Shown: one piece after another, positions 1 through 5,401 of the stretch
Numbering within the stretch: the first letter of the stretch is position 1
Layout of the letters: each line of letters begins with the position of its first letter
Assembly: GCA_003857395.1 (NCBI GenBank)
Contig: RPRC01000240.1
Coordinates: 1-8,770, forward strand
Direction of reading: 5' to 3'
DNA: 8,770 nt
Origin: Geobacter sp.
Lineage (GTDB): Bacteria > Desulfobacterota > Desulfuromonadia > Geobacterales > Geobacteraceae
Translations under genes and position numbers: made by a program
Notes under the pieces: generated by a model
What the model saw: the letters and a program-made list of their open reading frames with translations, nothing else
The model's database searches: none
What the model was told of the DNA's origin: nothing

Positions 1-2039
1 AAACGGCAGAAGTTGAATCAATTACCCTGGCAGGCGGTGATCTCAAGGCTTCCCGTGAAAAGGCCGGGGGTCTTTCCTACGAAAGGATGCTGGTTCCGTC
101 AAAAACAAAAGAAATGGCACCCGCAAAGGGTTCGTCAACGGCCGCGCCTTTCTCCTACCGGATCAAGAAGGTCGAAGGGAACGGCTTGAACATTCGCCTG
201 ACCGACAGAAGCCGGCAGGGCAACCCGACCTTCCCCTTGAAGGGACTCCGCTTCAGCGCCCAGGAGATCAGCGGACCAAAGAGCGGCGTAATCCCATTCA
301 CCTTCGCAACGGCCTACGGGAAAAACAGCACCATCGGGGTTTCCGGCACCGCCCTGCCCTCTCCTCTGAAACTCCGGGGAACCGTTACCCTGAAAAGAAT
401 CCCGCTGCGGGATTTTGATGCCTATCTCCCGGACGACCTGGCCCTGTCTATCGCCGGCGGGTCGCTGGATACCCGGCTGGGTTTCAGCCTGGCCAAGAGG
501 GGCGAAAAGATCAACGGGACCTTCGACGGCTCCCTTGGCATTCGCTCCTTCTACTGCCTCGACACAAAAGAGAACGAAGACCTGCTGAAGTGGGAGCGGC
601 TGCAAGTGAACGGCATCAAAGGAGTCATCAGCCCGTTCAGCCTGAAAATCAGCAACGTTTCGCTCGGCAATTTCTACTCCCGGGTAACCATCACCAAGGA
701 CCGGACGCTCAATCTGCAGAACCTCACGAGCAAATCAGCGGAGCCCGCCCGGAAATCCGGCAATGAATCGCCCGTTCAACCAACACCATCAGCACCACCA
801 ACGCAGCCAGCGCCAAAGGTGGCGGCAAAGAAACCGGACATCAGAATCAATGCGGTGACCCTCCAGGGCGGAACCATGGTCTTCAGCGACTACCATCTCA
901 AGGCGCCCTTTGTCACCACCTTCTACAATCTCGGCGGAAGAATCAGCGGCCTCACCTCCGAAGAAAATCGCGTGGCAGAGATTGATCTGCGTGGCAATCT
1001 GGAAAACCATTCGCCCCTCGCTATCTCAGGCACGGTCAACCCGCTGCGCCAGAATCTCTTCCTGGACCTGAAGATCAATTTTTCCGGCATCGAGCTTTCT
1101 CCGACAACACCCTATACCGGCACCTACCTCGGCTACACGGTGGAGAAAGGCAAGCTGTACCTGGAGCTGGCCTACCATATCGAAGACAAAAACCTAACCT
1201 CGCAAAACAAGCTGTTTTTCGACCAGCTGACCTTCGGGGAGAAGGTGGACAGCGACAAGGCAACCAGCCTGCCGGTCCGCCTGGCGGTGGCACTCCTCAA
1301 GGACCGGAAAGGGGAAATTCATATTGATCTTCCGGTCACCGGCAAAACGGATGATCCCGAATTCAGCATCTGGCGGCTGGTTTTCCAGGTGCTGCGCAAC
1401 CTCCTGGTCAAGGCGGCGACCTCGCCCTTTGCCCTGCTGCAGGCTGCTTTCGGCGGGGGTGAGGATTTCAGCAGTGTCACCTTTGCCCCCGGCTCGGCAA
1501 CCCTGTCGCAAGCGGAAAAGGACCTGCTCCTCAAGCTGGCCGGTGCTCTGCAGGACCGTCCGAATCTGACTATTGAGGTAATCGGCTATGCTGACAAGGA
1601 GAATGATCCCGAAGGCTATCGGAGTGAATACCTGGCAAGGAAGATGCGGAGCGAGAAATTCCTGGCCCTGGTCAAGGAGAAGAAGAACCTGCCTGGCCAG
1701 ACAGCGAGTTCCACCGAAATTTTACCGGCGGAATATTCAAATTACCTGAAGATTGTCAATCGGAAGGAAAAGTTCCCCAAACCGCGTAACCTGATCGGTA
1801 TGATCAAGGATCTGCCAGACAGCGAAATGAAGAAACTCATCTTCGCCAATACGATTGTGGGCGATGCGGAACTCAGGAAATTGGCGGAAGAACGTGCCGG
1901 CGTGGTCAGGAATTTCCTGACCGAAGAGGGGAAGCTTAATCAGGAGAAGGTCTTTCTGAAATCCGGTGATGTGTACAAAACCCCAGCTGAAAAAGGAAAG
2001 CCTGCCAGCCGGGTGGAATTCGGGGCATTGGTGAAATAA
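1..2039 (+). CDS. DUF748 / AsmA-like envelope protein, C-terminal part (5' end outside the window)
   Basis: The frame is open from the first full codon at position 3, so the ATG at 87 is internal; 678 residues are visible before the TAA. Numbered from that first codon, the protein has many beta-strand-like repeats of the kind found in long periplasmic AsmA/DUF748 proteins. A Pro/Ala/Lys-rich linker lies at about 243-280. The diagnostic DUF748 block follows at about 285-480, including the segment around LLKDRKGEIHIDLPVTG and a hydrophobic stretch near 458-483. An OmpA-like tail follows (VTFAPGSATLS, then IEVIGYAD at about 492-531). Family members are usually around 1000 residues or more and start with a membrane anchor, which would lie upstream. 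The family is linked to outer-membrane biogenesis and lipid transport; the exact role is not established and no catalytic residues are expected. The gene points away from everything else in the window. No convincing terminator follows, although the GTAG hairpin begins 48 nt after the stop. Family assignment is firm; function is not. Confidence 0.88.
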   Translation, partial: TAEVESITLAGGDLKASREKAGGLSYERMLVPSKTKEMAPAKGSSTAAPFSYRIKKVEGNGLNIRLTDRSRQGNPTFPLKGLRFSAQEISGPKSGVIPFTFATAYGKNSTIGVSGTALPSPLKLRGTVTLKRIPLRDFDAYLPDDLALSIAGGSLDTRLGFSLAKRGEKINGTFDGSLGIRSFYCLDTKENEDLLKWERLQVNGIKGVISPFSLKISNVSLGNFYSRVTITKDRTLNLQNLTSKSAEPARKSGNESPVQPTPSAPPTQPAPKVAAKKPDIRINAVTLQGGTMVFSDYHLKAPFVTTFYNLGGRISGLTSEENRVAEIDLRGNLENHSPLAISGTVNPLRQNLFLDLKINFSGIELSPTTPYTGTYLGYTVEKGKLYLELAYHIEDKNLTSQNKLFFDQLTFGEKVDSDKATSLPVRLAVALLKDRKGEIHIDLPVTGKTDDPEFSIWRLVFQVLRNLLVKAATSPFALLQAAFGGGEDFSSVTFAPGSATLSQAEKDLLLKLAGALQDRPNLTIEVIGYADKENDPEGYRSEYLARKMRSEKFLALVKEKKNLPGQTASSTEILPAEYSNYLKIVNRKEKFPKPRNLIGMIKDLPDSEMKKLIFANTIVGDAELRKLAEERAGVVRNFLTEEGKLNQEKVFLKSGDVYKTPAEKGKPASRVEFGALVK

Positions 2040-2086
2040 GCGGAAGTATTTCCTGCTCTGACTGTATTCTAAGTCGGGAATATTTC

Positions 2087-2112
2087 GTAGGGGCAACCCC
2101 CTGTGGTTGCCC
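2087..2112 (+). repeat. GTAG-tagged REP-like hairpin, copy 1 (single unit)
   Basis: GTAG (2087-2090) is followed by an 8-bp stem GGGCAACC/GGTTGCCC around the loop CCCTGT. The 30 nt at 2083-2112 are identical to 5333-5362. Unlike the other two sites, no inverted partner ending in CTAC follows. A small TGAGC-CAT-GCTCA hairpin (2117-2129) and then the left end of the transposase unit occupy that space. It may also serve as a transcription barrier after the DUF748 gene. Confidence 0.85.
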
Positions 2113-2137
2113 GACCTGAGCCATGCTCACGGGTTAT

Positions 2138-2164
2138 AGGGGGGCGCCCATGAAATTATGCGTT
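2138..2164 (+). repeat. Left inverted repeat of the RAYT unit
   Basis: It runs from AGGGGGG through CGCCCATGAAATTATG to CGTT. It pairs with 3206-3232 with one mismatch (G at 2144 against A on the opposite copy). The transposase stop codon TAA (complement of 2156-2158) lies inside it, so the repeat contains the last two sense codons and the stop. Confidence 0.9.
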
Positions 2165-3172
2165 TATAATCTGCCCCAGACTCCATCCACTCTCGGCCTC
2201 AATCTTCTCCCCTCGCTGCACGGAGCGAGTGACAGCCGATTGCGTCAGACCAAGCCTCGAAGCAAGCGTTGTCGAAGTGAGCCCTAATTCATTGACTGCC
2301 CAGTAACATAGCAGACTGCGTGCCTCAACCCGCTTCGGCTGCTTCCCGCGCGCCCATACTTCATGGACGTCCACCGCCAAAAGGTCGGCTACTATCGTTG
2401 CAAGCTGCTCCAAATCAATTCCCTGCCGTCGCAGGAGGCTTTTTTTTTCAAACCTGTCTTCAACCTCCTGGAGCACTGACTCGACAAATCCACTGTCGCC
2501 AAGGATACGCTCATCGCTCTTGGTATGAGTTCCAGCTTTTAACAAAGCCGAAATCTCTTGCCAGCCTCCGGCGCTTCGAATCAATCCGCCTCCCGTCAAT
2601 TCCAATCTACGCCCCTTGCCAACCCCCTCCGCCACAAAAGTGGAATAGTTTTTCCGCGCGAAGCTCGTCGTTTTCGCGAAGCGCATCAGTATATCGTCGG
2701 TTGCCAGCCACGATCCCTCACACCGACCCATCAACTGTCCGTGACCGCAGTGCCGATAACGCTCCAGTTCCTCAAGGGAAGATACCACGCCGGAACGTAG
2801 CGGGTTGAGATGTATATAGCGGACAAGTTCCAACAGATAGGGATCTTCCTGGCAGAGGATTGACTTGTAACGGTTTTGGAAGAGATGGCCATGCCGATTG
2901 TGGCGGCGGTTGAAGGTAACCGCATGCCCTGTCAGCAGCCGTTGCATCATTGTAGCAATTGGTTTGGAGCCCGTTTGTAATAACAGGTAAAAATGGTTGG
3001 GAATCAACGCCCAGGCAAAGCAACGAGTTGAGGTGTCGAGTAGAATGCGGCTCAACCTGGCCACGAAATCATCGCGATCTTCGTCGTCATAAAAAATTTC
3101 TCTGCGCTCTAGACCTCGACATATAATGTGATGAAAAGCGCCAGGAGCATCTATTCGTGCTTTGCGGGGCAT
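2156..3172 (-). CDS. REP-associated tyrosine transposase (RAYT, IS200/Y1-like) with C-terminal DnaA-like helix-turn-helix domain
   Basis: 338 aa. The N-terminal Y1/HUH nuclease domain spans about residues 1-135. It opens with the family signature PGAFHHIICRG, has HGHLFQNRY at 94-102, and has RYIHLNP at 118-124, whose Tyr119 is the likely catalytic tyrosine. The metal-binding motif, usually NHxH, reads N59-H60-F61-Y62. The codon is TAC where CAC would give His, so one base change may have damaged or altered the nuclease. Residues about 250-325 resemble the DnaA C-terminal/Trp-repressor-like helix-turn-helix (SRLGLTQSAVTRSVQRG), as in many long RAYTs. RAYTs nick and join REP-type hairpins carrying a GTAG tag, and such hairpins are present at 2087, 5337 and 6616. 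The ATG at 3172 starts the conserved family N-terminus but has no Shine-Dalgarno. Upstream in the same frame is TAA (3182-3184), closing a short leader frame. Family call is firm; activity is doubtful. Confidence 0.9.
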   Translation of the reverse strand: MPRKARIDAPGAFHHIICRGLERREIFYDDEDRDDFVARLSRILLDTSTRCFAWALIPNHFYLLLQTGSKPIATMMQRLLTGHAVTFNRRHNRHGHLFQNRYKSILCQEDPYLLELVRYIHLNPLRSGVVSSLEELERYRHCGHGQLMGRCEGSWLATDDILMRFAKTTSFARKNYSTFVAEGVGKGRRLELTGGGLIRSAGGWQEISALLKAGTHTKSDERILGDSGFVESVLQEVEDRFEKKSLLRRQGIDLEQLATIVADLLAVDVHEVWARGKQPKRVEARSLLCYWAVNELGLTSTTLASRLGLTQSAVTRSVQRGEKIEAESGWSLGQIINA

Positions 3173-3181
3173 GGGAGGAAC

Positions 3182-3220
3182 TTACCATAGCCGCCTATCA
3201 TTAGCAACGCATAATTTCAT
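3182..3220 (-). promoter_or_regulatory. Possible 12-codon leader frame upstream of the RAYT gene
   Basis: The frame encodes MKLCVANDRRLW and ends in TAA nine nt before the transposase ATG, in the same reading frame. Its start codon lies in the right inverted repeat, behind AGGGGG at six-nt spacing, whereas the transposase ATG has no such site. This arrangement would suit translational coupling or a readthrough extension. It is inference from spacing only, because such short frames arise easily by chance. Confidence 0.25.
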
Positions 3221-3232
3221 GGGCGTCCCCCT
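3206..3232 (-). repeat. Right inverted repeat of the RAYT unit
   Basis: On the minus strand it reads AGGGGGA, then CGCCCATGAAATTATG, then CGTT. It lies 34 nt upstream of the transposase ATG, where it forms part of the leader. It contains AGGGGG six nt before an ATG at 3218-3220, so it looks like a ribosome binding site plus start codon for a short leader. Confidence 0.9.
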
Positions 3233-3252
3233 CTTCCCCGTCCCCTCTTCCC
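3224..3252 (-). repeat. Short tandem duplication at the RAYT/ATPase junction
   Basis: On the minus strand GGGAAGAGGGGACG (3239-3252) is followed directly by GGGAAGAGGGGGACG (3224-3238). The two copies differ by one G. The second copy enters the right inverted repeat. It marks the seam between ATPase-like codons and the transposase unit, and may be slippage or part of the element's end. Confidence 0.75.
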
Positions 3253-3521
3253 TCATTATCGAAAGAAACCTTGTGACCGCTTCCAAAGTACAGTAATACC
3301 CTAGGGGGGAGAGTGCCATCAACGGTTTTACGAGCAGTAATCAGTGATGTGTCACCAGTAGAGACTGATCGCAATACTGTTGCCAATGTGGATTTTCCCC
3401 TGCCGTTGTCCGCATAAATAAGAGTTGCCTTTTTGCAAGTATGAGGCTTGCCGTTAGCATCATGAAGCAGCCCGATTCCTTGTATTTCAGCTATTCTTTC
3501 AAGCACAGTTATCTCCCGTGG

Positions 3522-4352
3522 CTATGGCTTTTTCAGTTTCTTCTTGCTTCCAGCCAATTCCTTGAAATTCTCATTGGAAACCACCGGCTTCCCGCCTTGC
3601 TTTTCAATATCCTTCCGCGTTCTCCCGGCCACAGCACCGCCATCCTTGGCATCCTTCTTGAGCGGTTCAAATCCTTTGGTATCGCGGTCCCGATGAAGCT
3701 TGGTCGTCGTAGCCTCGCCGAGCATGGTCAAGATCAGCTCAATGTCGGTCATGTGGTCCCGCAGATTCTCTCTTTCTAACCCCTTGACCAATTTGTATTC
3801 TTCCACCTTCAAATCAAAAGCCCCCTGCATGATCTCATTGGTCAGTATGGCGTACTCAAGGCTGGTGGTGGCTCCCCGGTTCTTCCACTCGTCTGTCAAA
3901 TCCTGACGGACGGCGATTCCTCGCATCCGCTTATCAATCCACTCCTTCGGATAGCCTTTTTTCTCATACAGGGATTGCATCCGCTCCATGGATAGTTCGG
4001 GATTTTCAATTTCCTCCAGCCGCTCATAACCGACCCGCGCAAGCCAGAGCTTGAAAGGTTCCGCTTTGGGTGATGGAATGGACTGAATCAATCTCAGGAG
4101 CTGTTCCGTGTCGGCGGCATCTGACAAATAAAACTTGCCATCTGCTGCCTGCATTTTCAGTTGACTACAATTTGTAGTCAACTGGCTGTCCTCTTTTTTC
4201 AGGCGCGATTTCAGAACGCTCCAGTATTTCCTAGGATTAGGGCTGTCCGTCAGAATTTCAACCACGTCTACTATGGAAAAATACCATTTCCCTTTTTCCG
4301 CGTCCCAGACAGAGCGAATCTTTTTTGACTCAAACAGTTTGATCGCGCTCAT
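3522..4352 (-). CDS. Bro-N / phage antirepressor-type DNA-binding protein
   Basis: 276 aa from ATG at 4352, preceded by AGGGAG at about six nt. A TTG six nt upstream (4358) would sit on the Shine-Dalgarno and is rejected. Residues about 1-110 match the Bro-N fold: IKLFESKKIRSVWD, then WYFSIVDVVEILTDS, then RKYWSVLKSRL, with DGKFYLSDA and IPSPKAEPFKLWLARVG at the end of the domain. The middle (about 111-215) is helical and charged. The tail (about 230-276) is Lys-rich and probably flexible or nucleic-acid binding. Bro-N proteins act as phage antirepressors or DNA-binding regulators, and chromosomal members often occur in mobile or restriction-linked loci. The start of an AAA ATPase gene 15 nt downstream suggests a two-gene operon, now broken. 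The coding sequence contains a perfect 27-nt palindrome (4158-4184). Family is firm; biological role unknown. Confidence 0.85.
   Translation of the reverse strand: MSAIKLFESKKIRSVWDAEKGKWYFSIVDVVEILTDSPNPRKYWSVLKSRLKKEDSQLTTNCSQLKMQAADGKFYLSDAADTEQLLRLIQSIPSPKAEPFKLWLARVGYERLEEIENPELSMERMQSLYEKKGYPKEWIDKRMRGIAVRQDLTDEWKNRGATTSLEYAILTNEIMQGAFDLKVEEYKLVKGLERENLRDHMTDIELILTMLGEATTTKLHRDRDTKGFEPLKKDAKDGGAVAGRTRKDIEKQGGKPVVSNENFKELAGSKKKLKKP
4158..4184. repeat. Perfect 13-bp-arm palindrome inside the Bro-N gene
   Basis: CAGTTGACTACAA and its exact reverse complement are separated by a single T. The sequence encodes residues about 57-65 (QLTTNCSQL). It could be an intragenic operator or form a strong mRNA hairpin. 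Part of the symmetry comes from the repeated SQL codons, but the whole arm length is not forced by the protein. Confidence 0.9.
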
Positions 4353-4429
4353 GACCAACTCCCTTCATAGGTGCAAAATCAGTGGTCAAGCAAGAGCCTG
4401 CTTTCTTTGCGAATGTGAATGATTAGAGA

Positions 4430-4459
4430 TTAATACACCCTTGGTGCCCAAGGTGTCAA
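4430..4459 (-). promoter_or_regulatory. Sigma70-type promoter with palindromic spacer upstream of the Bro-N gene
   Basis: On the minus strand TTGACA (4454-4459) and TATTAA (4430-4435) are separated by 18 nt, placing the start of transcription about 70 nt before the ATG. The spacer carries an inverted repeat: ACACCTTGG and CCAAGGGTGT around GCA (4435-4456), symmetrical apart from one extra G. An operator here would block RNA polymerase, so the downstream Bro-N protein or a phage-type repressor may act on it. The promoter is read directly; regulation is inferred. Confidence 0.6.
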
Positions 4460-4541
4460 CAATACGGAGTAATCAAAGTACCTCATGCAGGTAGTGAAAG
4501 CGGTTTTGCAAGATGGGGCTATTGCATTGAAACAGGGAAAT

Positions 4542-4919
4542 TCAAACCCTGGTAACGAGTTCGGAGTAAGCTGGTAAAAGCGCATCGGCGGTAATCAGAC
4601 GGAGGGGTTCCGTGAAGGACTGGGAAAGGAGCATCCGGTCAAAGGGATCTTTATGATGGTCGGCAAGCCGGGAAAGGACAAGGGTATGCTCCGGGGTTAT
4701 GGGAAGAGCTTCAAATCCGCTTTCCCGTATCCCGGCCACGAGGTCGGCGGGCTCAACTTCCAGCTTCCCCAAGCCAATCTTTATGACGGCTTCCCAGATC
4801 GACGCGGCGCTGACATAAACGATCTCTGCTTCCTCTATTATCTTCCGCGCTGTCGGAGAAAGCAGAGGGGAATCATCGAGCCACCAGAGATAGATATGGG
4901 TGTCCAGCAGGATTCTCAT
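4542..4919 (-). CDS. vapC: VapC-family PIN-domain toxin ribonuclease
   Basis: 125 aa, usual length for the family. The PIN acidic residues are in place: Asp6 in LLDTHIYLWW, Glu43 in SAASIWEAVIK, Asp91/Asp94 in KDPFDRML, and Asp112 in LITADALL. The LLDTHIYLWWL opening and the HHKDPFDRML block are typical of the VapC subgroup paired with Phd/YefM-type antitoxins. The family's known role is metal-dependent cleavage of tRNA or rRNA, held off by the antitoxin; the target here is unknown. The ATG overlaps the antitoxin stop in an ATGA junction (4916-4919), indicating coupled translation. Nothing suggests inactivation. The 189 nt between this stop and the Bro-N start contain that gene's promoter and only a weak 5-bp hairpin. 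Confidence 0.93.
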   Translation of the reverse strand: MRILLDTHIYLWWLDDSPLLSPTARKIIEEAEIVYVSAASIWEAVIKIGLGKLEVEPADLVAGIRESGFEALPITPEHTLVLSRLADHHKDPFDRMLLSQSFTEPLRLITADALLPAYSELVTRV

Positions 4920-5155
4920 ACACCAGCCTCGAAAGAATCGAGAATATCATCGGGAAGCGGCGCGTCAAAGTCGTCGGCCACGCGGATCTTCCCCTTCAGC
5001 CAGCCGGGCTTGCGTACAGCCTTTTTCACACGATACGGAACGAGCCGGGCCAGCGGCCTGTTCCCCCTGGCTATGACAACGTCTTCGCCCTCCTGGACCT
5101 CGTCGAGCAGGCGGGAAAGATTGGTCTTGGCTTCATGCGTATTGACGATAACCAT
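4916..5155 (-). CDS. Phd/YefM-family antitoxin of the VapC pair
   Basis: 79 aa, starting at ATG 5155 with AGGGGG six nt upstream. The N-terminal half has the Phd/YefM signature (NTHEAKTNLSRLLDEVQEGE, then VVIARGNRPLARLVPY), a fold that dimerises and binds operator DNA. The C-terminal part (about 45-79, with acidic DDFDAPLPDD) is the region expected to wrap the toxin and block its active site. It precedes the toxin gene and overlaps it by 4 nt, the standard order that makes antitoxin first. Such antitoxins, with or without toxin, repress their own promoter. The AT-rich direct repeat just upstream is a candidate site. Naming it VapB would be by position in the operon rather than by fold. Confidence 0.93.
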   Translation of the reverse strand: MVIVNTHEAKTNLSRLLDEVQEGEDVVIARGNRPLARLVPYRVKKAVRKPGWLKGKIRVADDFDAPLPDDILDSFEAGV

Positions 5156-5172
5156 AAGCGTCCCCCTTTTGC

Positions 5173-5190
5173 TTAGTTTAAATTAGTTTA
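5173..5190 (-). promoter_or_regulatory. AT-rich direct repeat, candidate operator of the toxin-antitoxin operon
   Basis: TTAGTTTA occurs twice with starts exactly 10 bp apart (5173-5180 and 5183-5190), that is, on the same face of the helix. The repeat ends 18 nt upstream of the antitoxin ATG and stands out as AT-rich in a GC-richer region. It suits cooperative binding of a Phd-type antitoxin and may contain the -10 region. I could not place a -35 box with confidence. Confidence 0.4.
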
Positions 5191-5336
5191 CTTTACCCCA
5201 CTCCATATGTCCATGGGAAAAAGTGAGCGAAGGCTGATACTTCTCTGCAGCATCATCGGACAGGAAAACGGAAAATCCGGCCCGGTTTTTCGCAAGCACT
5301 TCCGCTGTTGATTGTATTCCTGGTGGCGGATCTTTC

Positions 5337-5401
5337 GTAGGGGCAACCCCCTGTGGTTGCCCAAACCGAGTCAAAAGGGCGAACACGAGGTTCGCCCCTA
5401 C
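5337..5401. repeat. REPIN-like pair of GTAG hairpins, copy 2
   Basis: The left unit is GTAG (5337-5340) plus stem GGGCAACC/GGTTGCCC with loop CCCTGT. The right unit is inverted: stem GGGCGAAC/GTTCGCCC (5377-5397) with a 5-nt loop, then CTAC (5398-5401). They are separated by 14 nt. The two stems differ in sequence but each is fully paired. The right CTAC contains the complement of the GT4 stop codon, so the repeat overlaps the gene end. Confidence 0.88.

Larger units (their letters stand above)
2138..3232 (-). mobile_element. RAYT transposase unit bounded by inverted repeats
   Basis: A single RAYT gene is bounded by 27-nt inverted repeats, 2138-2164 and 3206-3232, that match at 26 positions. 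Weaker similarity continues outward to about 2129 and 3241 (32 of 36 in total). No target-site duplication is visible, which fits HUH/Y1 transposases that move single strands. RAYTs are generally regarded as domesticated, single-copy genes, so whether this whole unit moves is inference. Its right end abuts a truncated ATPase gene, which suggests insertion or insertion-associated deletion. Confidence 0.6.
3201..3506 (-). pseudogene. AAA family ATPase (RloC/PrrC-like AAA_13 type), N-terminal fragment truncated at the RAYT unit
   Basis: 101 codons are open, from GTG at 3506 with GGGAG six nt upstream. The N-terminus has the look of large coiled-coil AAA ATPases found in restriction and defence loci. 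A predicted beta strand leads into a Walker A motif ADNGRGKST (residues 32-40), followed by LATVLRSVSTGD and a conserved-looking GTLPPRVLLYFGSGHKVSF stretch. After about residue 84 the sequence turns into low-complexity Glu/Gly/Asp and then into codons of the RAYT inverted repeat, ending at TAA (3201-3203). Full-length relatives are several hundred residues, with Walker B and the coiled coils later; none of that is in the window. The gene begins 15 nt after the Bro-N gene stops and so was probably co-transcribed with it. Gene family is likely from recalled sequence style; the truncation is clear because the frame runs into the repeat. Confidence 0.72.

Noticed and set aside
135..605. Open frame on the minus strand inside the DUF748 gene
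   Set aside because: It is a shadow of the well-supported plus-strand gene; its protein resembles no family and has no ribosome site.
2041..2060. GGAA-TTTCC hairpin after the DUF748 stop, considered as a terminator
   Set aside because: The stem is about four base pairs with no T tract.
2320..2808. Open frame on the plus strand inside the transposase
   Set aside because: The opposite frame encodes a clear RAYT; this one is a low-complexity shadow product.
4528..4555. CAGGG...CCCTG hairpin downstream of the toxin gene, considered as a terminator
   Set aside because: Only a 5-bp stem with a 9-nt loop and no real U tract.
4653..5186. 177-codon plus-strand frame across the toxin and antitoxin genes
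   Set aside because: It lies opposite two recognisable overlapping genes and matches nothing I know.
5183..5386. Minus-strand frame upstream of the antitoxin
   Set aside because: Its N-terminal part is translated repeat hairpin and the remainder is unrecognised; no convincing start site.
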